Assembly: GCA_036417435.1 (NCBI GenBank) | Contig: CM070904.1 | Span: forward strand, 41,140,408 to 41,204,407 | DNA: 64,000 bases | Source of the DNA: Inia geoffrensis | Taxonomy: Eukaryota > Chordata > Mammalia > Artiodactyla > Iniidae | Direction: 5' to 3' | Part shown: positions 11,450-24,200 of the stretch, piece after piece | How the letters are laid out: each line of letters opens with the position of its first letter | How positions within the stretch are numbered: position 1 is the first letter of the stretch | The notes under the pieces: model-generated | Told to the model about the DNA's origin: nothing | The model's input: the letters and a program-made list of their open reading frames with translations, nothing else | Database searches by the model: none | Made by a program: the position numbers and the translations under genes

Positions 11450-13050
11450 TTTGCTTATCTTACGGTGTTTGGGGTCTCCTTTTTGCAGGCTGAAGGTTCG
11501 TAGTTCCTGTTGATTTTGGTGTCTGTCCCCAGTGGCTAAGGTTGATTCAGTGGGTTGTGTAGGCTTCCTGGTGGAGGGGATTAATGCCTGTGTTCTCGTG
11601 GATGAGGCTGGATCTTGTCTTTCTGGTGGGCAGGTCCATGTCTGGTGGTGTGTTTTGGGGTGTCTGTAGACTTATTATGATTTTAGGCAGCCTCTCTGCT
11701 AATGGGTGGGGCTGTGTTCCTGTCTTGCTTGTTGTTTGGCATAGGATGTCCAGCACTGTAGCTTGCTGGTCGTTGAGTGAAGCTGGGTTCTGGTGTGGAG
11801 ATGGAGATCTCTGGGAGGTTTTCGCCGTTTGATATTACGTGGAGCTGGGAGGTCTCTTGTGGACCAGTGTCCTGAAGTTCGCTCTCCCACCTCAGAGGCA
11901 CAGCACTAACTCCTGGCTGCAGCACCAAGAGCCTGTCATCCACACGGCTCCTTAATTTGGGATGATTCGTTGTCTATTCATGTATTCCACAGATGCAGGG
12001 TACATCAAGTTGATTGTGGAGCTTTAATCCACTGCTTCTGTGGCTGCTGGGAGAGATTTCCCTGTCTCTTCTTTGTTCTCACAGCTCCCAGGGGCTCAGC
12101 TTTGGATTTGGCCCCGCCTGTCCGTGTAGGTCGCCGGAGGGCGTCTATCCTTTGCTCAGGCAGGGCTGGGTTAAAGGAGCCGTTGATTCTGAGGCTCTGG
12201 CTCACTCAGGCCCGGGGTAGGGAGGGTCACGGAGTGCAGGGCGAGCCTGCGGCAGCAGAGGCCTGCGTGACGTTGCACCAGCCTGAGGCGCACCGTGCGT
12301 TCTCCCGGGGGAGGTGTCCCTGGATCCCTGGACCCTGGCAGTGGTGGGCTGCACAGGCTCCCTGGAAGGGGGGTGTGGATAGTGACCTGTGCTCGCACAC
12401 AGGCTCCTTGGTGACAGCAGCAGCAGCCTTAGCATCTCTGGGGTCCGCGCTGTTAGCCACGGCTCGCGCCCGTCTCTGGAGCTCCTTTAAGCAGCGCTCT
12501 TAATCCCCTCTCCTCGCGCACCAGGAAATAAAGAGGGAAGAAAAAGTCTCTTGCCTCTTCGGCAGGTCCAGACTTTTCCCCGGACTCTCTCCCAGCCAGC
12601 CGTGGTGCACTAACCCCCTGCAGGCTGTGTTCACACCGCCAACCCCAGTCCTCTCCCTGCGTTCCGACCGACGCCCCGCCCGCTCCGGCGGGGGAGCAGA
12701 CAAGCCTCTCGGGCTGGTGAGTGCTGGTCGGCACTTATCCTCTGTGCGGGAATCTCTCCGCTTTGCCCTCCGCACCCCTGTTGCTGTGCTCTCTTCCGCG
12801 GCTCCTAAGCTCCCCGCCTCCGCCACCCACAGTCTCCGCCCGAAAAGGGGCCTCCTAGTATGTGGGCACTTTTTCTCTTTCACAGCTCCCTCCCGCTGGT
12901 GCAGGACCCGTCCCTATCCTTTTGTCTCTGTTTATTCTTTTTTTCTTTTGCCCTACCCAGGTACGTGGGGAGTTTCTTGCCTTTTGGGAGGTCTGAGGTC
13001 TTCTGCCAGCGTTCAGTAGGTGCTCTGCAGGAGTTGTTCCACGTGTAGAT
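11450..13050 (-). promoter_or_regulatory. L1 5' UTR / internal promoter region
   Basis: This GC- and CpG-rich stretch lies upstream of ORF1 in sense. It matches in order the 5' region of the second L1 at about 29488-31431, including shared segments around 12600-12780 and 11850-11960. L1 5' UTRs hold an internal RNA polymerase II promoter. Several antisense open frames here (for example 11970-12503 and 12627-13019 on +) arise from GC richness and are not genes. Confidence 0.75.
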
Positions 13051-13072
13051 CTGCCTATCTCTTTTAAAACCC

Positions 13073-13221
13073 AGGGACTTCCCTGGCGGTCCAGTGGTTA
13101 AGACTCCGGGCTTCCACTGCAAGGGGGCCTCGGGTTTGATCCCTGGCTGGGGAGCTAAGATCCCGCATGCCATGCCGCGTTGCGAGGCCAAAAAAAATTA
13201 AAGGAAACAGAAAACAAAAAC
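13073..13221 (+). mobile_element. Short CHR SINE
   Basis: Begins 'gggacttccctggcggtcca', has 'gggtttgatccctggctggg' (box B region), and ends 'gcgttgcgaggcc' followed by A-rich sequence. A weak 7-bp repeat, aaaaccc, occurs at 13066-13072 and 13222-13228. It sits about 7 bp beyond the outer TSD of the neighbouring L1. Confidence 0.85.
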
Positions 13222-13229
13222 AAAACCCC

Positions 13230-16200
13230 ACAGTATGCAGTGGATTCGATTTGGCCAAAAAATCAGATGTGGCAGAAAAAGAAACATTTTTAGAACAGTT
13301 TATTTAGAGCCCTATGACCACCCGGACATGGAAGAACACCACTGGGTAATGAGGGGAGCTGCTGCTCAGAGGGCGGGGCTCTTAATGGGCGTTACCTACA
13401 CCCCTCGCTCAGAGCGAACGTTCGTCCGCTTAATAGCTGACTGGGTCGCCTTCTCAGTCCACACTCTTCCTCCTACCCCCTAGCCCCCCTTCTTTCTGGA
13501 CCAGAGATTGATGTGTATTTACAGGGACCTGGAGTTCACAGTATCGCCAGCTGGGATTTTTCTTTGCTTCCTCCAGTGGCCCCAGGCGGTAGATCTAGAG
13601 CCAGGGTTGGAATCCAGATTTCTCTGACCTGAGGGACTGCCTTTTTTCATGCCACAACAAGCCCTGTTTTCACAGAGGCACAGCTCATCTTGCTTGTTTA
13701 CTAGCAATTCAAGGATTCAGAGCCAGGTACTCTCAAACCTGAGGCACAGGCTCTGTATAGCACAGATCTGTCACACAGAGCTTTCACGTGTGCTCTCTCA
13801 TTGACCATCAGGGCAGTTTCGTGATAAAGGAACAGCCGTTCTGTTAGTCCTATTCCATAAAAGAAGCAACGCGATCTTCAAGGGAAGCCCTCCTGGCCAC
13901 CTCGTCCAACAGGAGCAAAGACCAGGTCCAAATACCCAGTTTAAATTAAACTTGCTACACTGCTTTGCCTGGTGAGCCTGTAAAGTTACAGGAAAAAAAA
14001 AGCCAGGCAAGTTCAAACTCTTATTGCCAAAAGCCTGTAACCTCTACTTTGCTTCACATCACTGCCTCTTCCTATCAAAGTGATAATAGCTATAATTTAT
14101 TGACATACATTGTCCTATTTGTTACCTCATGTCTATATGGAAGGGACTTTTACGACCCCATCTTACATAGGAGGACATAGAGGCTTAGCTATGGGTCCCA
14201 AGATTGCAAAACGAATAAATGGCAAAAGCACGAGGAATCCTAGGCTCTTAACCACTCATTCGGTAGCAGATATTTGCTGAACCATCACTGTGTTCTAGAC
14301 GCTGTGCTAAGTACTGTAAGTATAGGTGTAAAGTGGTGAGGAAAACACACACAGCCCTCTGCTGTGGTGAGTGCTGTCTAGTGATGGAAGATGGAGGCAT
14401 TGAATATATAATTGCCTAAATGAATATGCAGTTACAAAATATAGTATGCGCTCTGTAGAGATTCAAGGAGCTATGAGAAAAGGTAGTAAGGAAAATCAGA
14501 ATTCCACTCTGCCTAGAGTATCTTTCTTCTCATCTCTACTCATTGCCCATCTTACCAGATGTAAAGCCCTACCTTCTCCAGAGAACTTGTCCTGATCCTT
14601 CTGCTGGAAAGAACCACTTCTCACTCCTGCATCTCATAACGCTGTCTGAATGGCTTGCATTCTCACTCTTGGTAAATGTGTTTTGGGTCCCTCTGAAGAG
14701 ACACGAAGTCCTTGAGAGCTAAACCGTTTTCAGTTTTCTTTCCCAAAGTGCCTCATAAGAAACTTAGAATAGAATTCAGTATATCTGTGTCAAATAAATG
14801 GATGCTAGTTAGAACTTACATGCTTAAGCAAAACCTAACAGACTTCTAAAAGGAAAGGTGATCTGCCTTTACAACTGAATATCTTTTGTAACACGTGATG
14901 ATGGTGGTAATAGAAGATGTGGGATTTCGGGAATCAAATCTGTCTCTGGTTTCCTGGCAAATGTGGTTAAAGTGGAAACATATTCCATCCCTTGTATTCA
15001 TTCATTCATTCACTCATTCATTCAGTCATTCTTTTGTGCAGTCAGTCTGTTCTTTTGGTTATTAATATTTCAGTGAAGTCGTATGAGTATCTTAAGGGAA
15101 GCAAAGGCTATTTGATTGCTAATTCCTAAAAGTAATTTCCTACTGGAACTCCACATTTTAACTGAGGTCATCAACTGAGGCAATATGTCTATAGACATAT
15201 TGGAAGGAAGGGAGTGCATTAAAGTCATAGAGTCTTTTTAATATGTGACTGAAGGGTATAATGTTGAAATGCAGAATTATGGTCATGTGCAGTCTTTCAG
15301 TGGCCTAGATTGTTTAAGAGGTAAAACTTAGAATAGTTGAACAGGTTTCTAAAAGTGTGGCCCATGAAAGTCTAGCTCAGAATTACCCGGAATGCTTGTT
15401 AAAACCCTAAGAGATTCTGATTTTGAAGTCAGGACTGGGGCCTCCAAATCTGCATTTTTAAACCAACTGCCTTAGTCATTTTAAGAAACCTTTGAGGACC
15501 AGTGACCTGTAGAAACATTTAATTTAACTATGAGCCAATGGATTCTTTAAAAAAGGTGTAACTTCCCTCTACAATATTGTTCTAATCCAGTCTATTTTGG
15601 TTTTCAAGAATCAAAGGTTTTTCTATGAAGCTTTCAAATCTACAGTAAGTAAAAAGAGGCTTATTGGGAAGTTAGAACAGGAAATCTCACAGATGTCCAA
15701 AAATAAGAAAAAGAAAATTTATGGACATATAATAACTAGAAATGCAAACAGGAGCTGAGGGTTCTCTCTTCAGCTGTCAGAATCAGTGTGATTCTTCCAT
15801 CTCTGCTTCTCTGTGTAGACCTGCTGTCCTGCCCCTTCTAACAGGCTTCCTTTGAATCTCTACTCTCATAAGTAGCAGTTATAGAGCCCAAGAATGGCTC
15901 TCTGGTCCTTACTCTACAAAACACCAGGAAAGCCAAGAACCCAGCACCCATAGAAGCTTCCTTCCCTTCAGGTTCTTTATTCGGCTTTACCAGGTAAGAG
16001 AGTCTGATGGCCCAGTTTGTATCAGATTGGTCCTTCAATCACGCAGCAGCCCATGGATTCATCAGCCCCCTTCAGGTCAGGAGGCATCTGGAAGGGGAAG
16101 GGGACAGTGGTGCTGGAAGGCAGCAGGAACCGGTAGGGATGCTGATTGTTCACCGCTGAGACCAGCCTCTCCAGGACACCCATGCTCAGCCCTTTGGGAG

Positions 16201-16620
16201 AGAACTCGGAACCTGACTCCCTTCACTTCCGTAGGTTTCTGTCCATCCCTCTCAGCGCTGAACTATAGGCAGAGGAGTGGCAGAACCTGCCCGCCTGCTT
16301 CCACCACAGACATCATCCTCTTTTCACTTCAGAGCTTCAGCTCAGGAAGAGAGCTGTCGTAAATTAAGTAGAAATCTAGAAAAGGAAAATGAAGCTCCAG
16401 GGGTTATAAATGCAGTCGAATGACAGCTTCATGTAGAACAGAAACTGGGAGGAGGGAGAAGGCACTCACCCTGGGCGTGATCTGAGCCAGTAAGTTTACT
16501 TCAAACAAACAAAATATGGAGTCTCCGTGTACTTTGAATTCATATCAAAATACGTATGCTATTGTTCCTATCCATTGTCTATCGTAAACAGTGTTGTCTT
16601 GGATGTCTTTAAAAAAAAAA
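13230..16620. other. THSD7B intron with old repeats
   Basis: Contains an antisense MIR-like stretch at about 14080-14265 ('tcttacataggaggacatag') and an L2-like 3' end at about 14510-14800. A (CATT)n tract lies at about 14999-15032. A MER5-like fragment lies at about 15350-15515 ('gaattacccggaatgcttgt'). Open frames such as 13235-13483 and 16027-16362 have no recognised domains. No gene is supported. Confidence 0.5.
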
Positions 16621-16824
16621 CGGGGCTCCCCTGGTGGCGCAGTGGTTGAGAGCCCGCCTGCCGATGCAGGGGACGCGGGTTCGTGCCCCGGTCCAGGAAG
16701 ATCCCGCGTGCCGTGGAGCAGCTGGGCCCGTGAGCCATGGCCGCTGAGGCTGCGCGTCCGGAGCCTGTGCTCCGCAACGGGAGAGGCCACAACAGTGAGA
16801 GGCCCGCGTACAGCAAAAAAAAAA
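16621..16824 (+). mobile_element. Short cetacean CHR SINE
   Basis: A close match to the young CHR consensus seen elsewhere in this window: 'cccctggtggcgcagtggtt', then 'gcgggttcgtgccccggtcc', then 'ccgcaacgggagaggccaca' and an A tail at 16815-16824. It is preceded by ten A residues, so any TSD is masked by poly(A). Confidence 0.92.
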
Positions 16825-18427
16825 GCTAACAGACCAAACAAAATCAAATCAATAAAAAAGCAAACAAAAGAATCCAATGTAGATTTGATGCATGAGGTTC
16901 TTCTGTCTTTTACGCCTGGAATCCACTGTTATGCCTTCTAGTCTGCATCTAAAAGTTGCTTTCAAACACTATTTCTCTTCATTCAACAGTCAAGCTACAT
17001 TACCATAAATAAATCCTGTGGCTCACATGGGTGTTCGTAATGATTTATTGTTAGCAAAAGTCTCTGTTTCCTTGAATGTGAATGCTCTTTGTTGTCAAAA
17101 TGTTTTTACTTCCAACTGGTTTCTTTCTCATATCTCTAGAATTCTCTTCAGACAATACAATGCAACACAATGTAATCCTTATTTCCCTATAGAGGTGAAT
17201 GAGTTGCCTTTCAGAAAGCAAGGTACCCATTCTAATTAGAAGTTTATTTTTAGACTTTCAGTGTACTTTCCACAAAGAAATAGAATAAATTAGTTTTGCT
17301 TTAGCTGGAGTGTTACTTTCAGTTTATTAAATAGTTTTCTACAATTAAAAAGAATGAATTAATTATTTTTCACTTCCTTGGCTTTGGTCCAATTTTAATA
17401 TGACTTTCAGTGGAAGTGTGGTTTCAGGAGGTTTTGATTCATTGGTTTTTGACTCATGGTGGTAGATTTATGAATGATTTAATCTGTATTACTAAAGCAA
17501 AGCCTAGAGTTAGAGTTAAATGTTGTGATCTTAATATGTCAACTTGGAACTACAGATCAGCTTGCTTCCTAGGGTTTTCTTATCCTATGTGAAGAGGCTA
17601 CCTCAGCAATAGTTGCTCAGTTGGGAATACCCACGTTGTCCTCTGATTCATACTTTGCCTTCCTTGGGTAAGTTGTAGGATTTGTGAGTGCTCAAGCTCA
17701 AGCCATAAAATTTGTTAATTTTATAAATAGAAGATACTTACTTGTTTGTGTGTTGTGTGTGTGTGTGTGTGTGCACATATGTGTGAGGAGAAAATGAGAG
17801 AGGGAGAAAGAGAGAGAGACACACTCTTCTAGCAGGACAATAATAGAGTTCAGTAAATATATATTGTATTACATTGCATGGAACATGAAGTAACATTTTA
17901 CGTGACCAACAAGCTCACATGGGGTTTTACACTTTGGGGGGGGGGGTCCTATCTTTTCTCACCTATTTCCCCCCTCCCAAATTCAGTAACAATTGAGTTC
18001 ATCAAAGCAGAGGGAGATCAAAATATTAGCTCATTCTCAATCCTAGAATTAGACAGACTTAAAACTACCAGATCACAGCCCCTGCTGGACACCTAAAAAC
18101 TTGAATGAGCCTGGCTAAAAACAGATCAGAATATGTGCATCCTCCAAGCAGATGTATCCTGAAGAAAGAGAAGGTGAGAGAAAGAAGAGCCATGTCTGTA
18201 CACTTCTTTCTCCCAAAGTCATGATTTAGGGGCCATTTATCCTTCCCAAAGGAGACATAAGTACGGGAGGTAGAGTGGGTCCAGGGATAATGAGGGCTGT
18301 AGAAGTGGATCTCCCCTCACATGGTCGAAATCATCAGGAGGCTCCACCCTCACCGTCTCTTTCTAATAAGTGACTTTGTGAACTCAGACCCTACCTTCCA
18401 CTGTTTAAATTCCTGTGGTTATACTCA
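16825..18427. other. THSD7B intron with simple repeats
   Basis: Contains a (TG)n microsatellite at about 17747-17772, a GA-rich tract at about 17792-17822, and a run of 11 G residues near 17935-17946. No gene or named repeat is supported. Confidence 0.5.
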
Positions 18428-18437
18428 CCTCCTTTCT

Positions 18438-18571
18438 TTTTTAAAAAAAAAATTTTTTTGGCCGTGCCGTGCAGCTTGTCGGATCTTAGTTCCTCAACTA
18501 GGGATTGAACCCGGACCCTCAGCAGTGAAAGCGTACAGTCCTAACCACTGGACCACCAGGGAATTCCCTGG
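18438..18571 (-). mobile_element. Short CHR SINE
   Basis: The minus-strand copy ends on + with 'ccactggaccaccagggaat' followed by 'tccctgg', preceded by 'gggattgaacccggaccctc' (complement of box B). Its poly(A) complement lies at the left. A 10-bp TSD, cctcctttct, occurs at 18428-18437 and 18572-18581. Confidence 0.88.
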
Positions 18572-18599
18572 CCTCCTTTCTGACCAAGCTTGTTCTATC

Positions 18600-18950
18600 T
18601 TGCTCAGACTTGCATTTGCTACTCCTTCTCCCTAAAGTGTTCTTCTCCCAGCCTTTAGCATGGGTGCCTTTTGATCAATGCTTTGTTTTCAGTTCAAATG
18701 CCATATCTCAGAGAGTCTTTGTTTGACTACCTTAGAAATCACCTTCTTCCCCTTCTCTTTCTTGTTCATCACCCCGTGTTAGTTTCCTCACTGCACTGCC
18801 CAGTCTCCCAGCTAGAACATAAGCTCTATGTCTTGTTCACTGTTTAGAAACACATAAGCTCTTTGTCTTGTTCACTGTTTAGAAACATTGAAACGCTGCC
18901 ACAAAGTAAGTGCCTAAAGGGTTATTGAATGAATGATAATGGATGAAGGT
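18600..18950 (+). repeat. L2 LINE 3' fragment with tandem duplication
   Basis: It reads like L2 3' sequence ('ttcagttcaaatgccatatc', then 'attgaatgaatgataa' at the end). Within it a 35-bp segment is tandemly duplicated at 18817-18851 and 18852-18886 with one mismatch. Confidence 0.6.
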
Positions 18951-20290
18951 ATCATTCATTCAGGGAAGCTTTGCATAGGGCTGACTATACCAAGTTTTGT
19001 GCCAACTGCTAGTAGCATTAAGATGAATAAGGTGAGGTTACTTTAATCGGGGGGCTCTTTATTAGGGGATTCAAGTATGTAAACATATTCTTTTATAACA
19101 AGAATGAGCACAGGGTATTAAGTAGCCCAGAGGGGGGTGTCTTGCTTTAGCTAAGTGGTTAGAGGAGACAAGATTTGGTAGATCTGGAGTTTCCAGGTCA
19201 ACATGGACTACAAGTATCTTAAAGATAGAAGAGGGGATGTGTGTGAAGAGGCTTGGCAGCACAAAAATCCATTTTAATTAATTGAGTTACAGGTAGCTTG
19301 TGATGCTTGAGTTACATAGTTCATATGGGAGAGTGATAAGAAATAGGGCTAGAGAGACATGTAGGAGCCAGCTCATGAAGAGATTTGTGTCTTTCTAAGA
19401 AGTATGGACATTACCTGGAATTCTGATAGACAAGTTAAATTTTAAGCATGGGTGTGATAAAATCAGACTCGTGTTTTAGGGAAAGAAAAATAGTACAGAA
19501 AATAATGAAGTTAAACAGCATTGGAAACCATTGGGAAAAGTATGAGGCTATTCAATTATCTGGCCAAGAAATGAGGAGAATCTGTTTTCTTGAATAAAAA
19601 TAAAATGTGTAGGTAAGCGTATAAATTTCCATAACTCAACATTGTTTAATAGCGTGTCTTCATGACCCGGTGTGTACTGAGTTCTTCGCCCATCCTGTGG
19701 AGTTCACGTAGCTGGATTATTATGTAAATCCTTTCTGGCTCAAGATATTTGTGTGCTAAGAGAGAAACACACAGTAAGCAACTGTCAACTCCAGGATGGA
19801 GCAAACCCTTCCTAGTCACCTCTCTGAGTATATACTTCCAAGGAGTAAAATGAGCCCAAAGACAAAGAGGTTCTCATTAATTCACCACATTACCATCATC
19901 TGTGCTTATCAGGGACCAGCAATATAACTTGCAGGGCCCAATGCAAAATGAAAACGTGGGTGCCTTACTCAAAAATTACTAACACTTTTTAGCTGCAGGA
20001 GAGCATTAAACCAAGAGCCCCACTGAGCCTGTGTGAACCCACACGGATCATATGCCCATGATGCTGGTCCTGGCGCTCATAGGCTTCCTCTAGGGGCCAA
20101 GGATCCTAACTGACTTGGAGTTTTGATTCCTGGGAAGAGTTGTCATATCCCGTGACTATGACATTAACCCAGATTATTGGATTACCGTTGTATTGGATTG
20201 CAATTCTTGCAGGTGGCTGAGAATGTTGAAGGAGCAGAGGGATTTGGAACAAAGTGGGGGAGGGTGACAGCAAAGGAAAGCAGGTAAGAA
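18951..20290. other. THSD7B intron, no recognised features
   Basis: Unique-looking intron sequence. The short minus-strand frame at 19071-19262 has no domain or splice support. No repeat was confidently identified. Confidence 0.4.
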
Positions 20291-20475
20291 CACGGGCTCA
20301 GGACCCAGACTGCTTGGGTTTCACGTCTTCTCTATCACTTTACTGGCACCTTGGACAAGGTACCAAACCTCTTGGTACCTCCATTTTCTGACCTCAAAAA
20401 TGGGAATGATGAGAGTAACTGTGGTTTAGGATTGTTATGAGGATTGAGTTGATTCATGTAAAACACTTGGCAAGT
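20290..20475 (+). repeat. MIR SINE fragment
   Basis: Starts 'aacacgggctcaggacccag', contains 'gcaccttggacaaggtacc' and the 'cattttctgacctcaaaaat' segment, and ends 'gtaaaacacttggcaagtga'. This is the standard MIR order, and it is moderately preserved. Confidence 0.75.
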
Positions 20476-20859
20476 GAATGAAACATGGTAAGTGCTTGGG
20501 TCTTTTTTCTTATTATTTTGGAGATTGTATTCTGGAGAATGACGCTTACTTGGTTCCGTGTAATGCAAATATTACCATTCAGGGTACGGTTTGTCATTCA
20601 GTGAGCAAAAATACTTAATTTCAACGTAGTTAAATTTAACCAATCATTTACTTTATGGTTTCCATTTTTGTGTTTTAAGATATTTTTTCCCATCCCAAAG
20701 ACATAAAGTTTTTCCCTATCTTTACCTTTGGAAAATTTTACATATGCCTGTAATAATTCATTTTATGTATGATATTAGATAAGAGTCCAATTTCTTTTTC
20801 CATGTGGAGACACTGACCTTTTCTATCTTCCCTTTACACCCCAGTATACCCAGTGATGT

Positions 20860-21270
20860 AGCCATTCTTGTCTCCCTTGCTCTTTCTGGAATTTGACTCT
20901 GGGCCTTTGCAAATATTATTCACTCTGCCTAGACTTCTCTTTCCTTACATATTATACAGATGACCCCCCCCAACCTCCTTCATGTTCCAGCTCAAATATT
21001 CCCTTTACATTGAGTCTTTTAAAAAAGTTTAAAATTACCCCCTAACACACACACACATTCCCTAGCACTCCTTTCTACATTTTGCTTTGTTCTGTTTTGT
21101 TTTTGGCTTTTTGCACATCATTTAATTGCCATATGAAACACTAAATATTTGACACTTATTTTTTATTTGTCTCCCTCCACTAGAATGTCAAGTCTATGAG
21201 TACAGGAATAATGTTTTTCTTTTGCTGTATTCTCAATTTCTAGAACAGTATCTCCTCCCTAGAGGATTTC
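20860..21270 (+). repeat. L2 LINE 3' fragment
   Basis: 'ctgggcctttgcaaatatta' through 'ttcatgttccagctcaaata' to 'ctagaatgtcaagtctatga' is the usual order of an L2 3' end. A short (CA)n lies at about 21047-21056. An older LINE-like stretch may lie just upstream at 20590-20830, but this is uncertain. Confidence 0.6.
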
Positions 21271-24200
21271 AGTATTCCACTTCCAGAATAATCCAGAACA
21301 CCTTATGAACAGTTATGTCTTATGTATTCTTCTTCCAGAGAGAATAGTGAGAATTCCAGCTCCACACGTATATTAATTGTAGGCACTTGATTAGCAAATC
21401 TCTGGGTGACTTCTCTTTTTTCTATTCCTTCTAGAATCAAGGCCAAGATAGACAAGCACCCCACTTTTCTCTCTGTCAAAACAGGTGATTTCCTAGTCCA
21501 CACACTAAGGGATTCAGGCTTTGTGTGTGCGCGCGTGCGCACGTGTGTGTGTGTATGTGTGTGTGTAGGGGAGAATAGCCTGGCCACAGGCTTTGTCTCT
21601 TGTTCCCTGATTTCTGACACCCATTAAAAGCCAGGCTCTTACCATCAGCAATGGAGAAAATTTCCCAAAAGACAGTACTCCAAAATTTTTCCTTAATGTC
21701 CAATTTTTAAACAATGCATTCATAAAATATTTTTAAATCACTTCAAAGAGAATTGCAAAGGAAACAAAAAGAAAAGGAGGAGGCTCCTATCGGACATATC
21801 AGCCAATTGTAACCCAGTTAACAACTGGACCCAAACTGCATCTCAATGACAGTTGGGTGTTTATAAGTATTTTAGGGTAATTGGTATTAATATTTCTAGG
21901 TATGATAGTGTTCCTATGGGTTCGTTTAAAAAAGAGCCCTTATCTTTTATAAACCTATCCTGAAATATTTACAGATGAAATTATATGATGTCAGAGTGTT
22001 CTCTGAAATAATTTGGGTGTGAATGAGTGGGTAGGGGTATAGATGAAACAAGCTTGGCATGTAATTATTGCAGCTGATGGATGGATACATTGGGTGTATT
22101 TAATATGTTTGACAATTTCCATTTTCAAATGAATTAAAAACCAAACTTCTCCAGCGATGTATTTTTTTTCTATGCCAGCACAGTTTCTCCAGACATGTTC
22201 CCTGCCTCGTGGGTAGAAGCTAATATCTCCAACTTCCCTTTTAAGAAAATAAATATTTGGTCGATGTTTATATGTTCATGCAGACATGACCGTCACTCAT
22301 TCATCCGTTTATTTATTCAGCAGTCATTCATTAGTTGTCTACCAGGTTTTACATGCTGCAACAAGACCTGAGGAGGCTTGCTCTTTGGAGGCAGAAAGAG
22401 GCAAGAAGACAGCAGGATGCAGCGCGGATTTTGTAGAAGCAAGGAAGGAAGCATGGCGGGAGGGCCCCTCGGGTGAGGGTTGCGTGGGAAAGACTTGAAA
22501 GAGATGATCCTCTGTTGGGTCTCAAAGGAAGCTGAGGGGTTATATAGATAAAGAGGGAGAGGAAGTGCACTTACCCTATCCTCCACACTAACCTGTCTAC
22601 CAGTTAACAATTTTATGTACTTACCGGATGCCAAACGCTGAACTAACGCCTTTACGTCCATCGCTTTATCTAATTCTTCTTCTTCAAAGTCCCAAATAAG
22701 GTATTCTAATTATTTCCCTTTGAGACACGAGGAGATAAGTAATTTTCCCGAGTTCGCAAACCTGGGATTCTAGATTCCCCGATTCTAAAGTTAGTGTTGT
22801 TATTCCATCAACACTTAGCCAAAAAAGGCATTTCGACACCTAGTGACTTTAGGTTGACACTGCAAAGCAAAACAGCAAGACGGGTAATAGCATGTACCTC
22901 ATGCGTAAAAGGGATAATTAGTGTTAATATTTATAGCTGAATGAAAAACTTTATTCCAGTCAGTTTGCCTTCACACTTATTTTTCTTTAACTTGTTCTAC
23001 CACGGTTCCCAAACCACAAAGTGTAATATCATAACTGATATTAATGTGTGATTGACTCCCCACAGGTTACATTTCAGGTAAATTAATTTTTACGTGTAGA
23101 CACATCCTGGAAAGGGTGTTGCAAAAAGTTGCAGAAACCAGGACTTATGTGGTTGGGCCATCACGAGCGATGGTGCATTTACAACATAGCAGACTCCATC
23201 CATACAGCAGATGGCCACGTGATGCATTTCACTCTTGTAAAAAGTTTGGAGGATCTGAGGTTCTGAAGTTTCTAGCTGAAGTTTCTATCTCTGAAGCCTC
23301 TGGAGTTTGTGCCCCTGAGTTGTGTTCTTACTGTGCTATGAAACATGAGCTTGACCTGGAAACCCTTCTGTCCTTTAGCGGTCAGCACAATACTGGGCAT
23401 GAATATCATCCTTTCATGCCCATGAAAGCGTAAAGCATTAACGGGATAGGGCAACATGTATTCATCTAAAAGTATTTTTCTAATATATAAATCTGGATCC
23501 ATGCCTAATAATGATGGCAACATCTTGAGCCTGTATCTTAGATGACATCTGTGCCCCCCCCCAAAAGCCTGCCTGTATACAGTGCAATATGGCGTTGCAG
23601 TGTAGTTTAGTCTTAATGCTGACGGAGTGGAACACGTTAGGTAGCCCTGTGGCAGGCAGCCTCTAGACATTTCATCTGCGAAAATGAAAAGGGGTCAGGT
23701 TGAGGGGAAAATAAATCCCTGTCATTCCCTCACACACTGGCAAAAAGAAAAGACAAGTGCAACACGTCATTATAGTGTTGTTAACCCTCCTCCTTTATAG
23801 CACACATTTCCAATTATACCCATTATGACACACTTAGCTAGAGGGCAGGTTGCATTTTTTAAATGTGCTGAGAGCAGTAATGATTTAGCTGGTGCTCATT
23901 TGTTTTCTATTGCTTGGTTAAGCATGCTGCATTATCTTTCCTATTTTACATATTGGACGAATATGAGATGGTAGCTCTCCAAGAGCTAAATCAAGGGTTC
24001 TCTTCCCTGGAGATTTTTTAAATAGTTGCTTGGGCTCCACCCGTGAAATATTCTGATTTAAATGGTTTGGATTGAGGGGCGTTAGGAGTCTATAAAAGCA
24101 CGCTTTCAGATTCTAATATGCAGCCAGGGTTAAGGACCACATGGACTAAATTGACAGCTAGATTAACTGTGTAAGAGTTCGTTTCAATATTTCGAGAAAG

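Larger units (their letters stand above)
8613..13050 (-). mobile_element. L1 insertion with extra 3' sequence, bounded by TSD
   Basis: A minus-strand retrotransposition product of about 4.4 kb. It is enclosed by a perfect 17-bp direct repeat, tctgcctatctctttta, near 8597-8613 and 13050-13066. Read on the minus strand, the nick site is TT|AAAA, the L1 endonuclease preference. In sense order it holds an L1 5' UTR (about 13050-11450, lacking roughly the first 80 bp compared with the copy at 29488), ORF1, an ORF2 cut after its endonuclease domain, and an internal A-rich tract at about 9530-9553. About 0.9 kb of non-L1 sequence follows (8629-9529), then a terminal A-rich tail at 8613-8628. An AATAAA signal lies about 17-20 nt upstream of the tail (tttatt at 8644-8649 on +). 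Confidence 0.85.

Noticed and set aside
11970..13019. Plus-strand open frames of 177 and 130 codons in CpG-rich DNA
   Set aside because: They are antisense to the L1 5' UTR and recur as related frames in the other L1 copy at 29444-30621. GC richness explains their length.
20590..20830. AT-rich stretch considered as an old L1 ORF2 region
   Set aside because: The resemblance was too weak to place by eye. It is noted only as a possibility under the neighbouring L2 entry.
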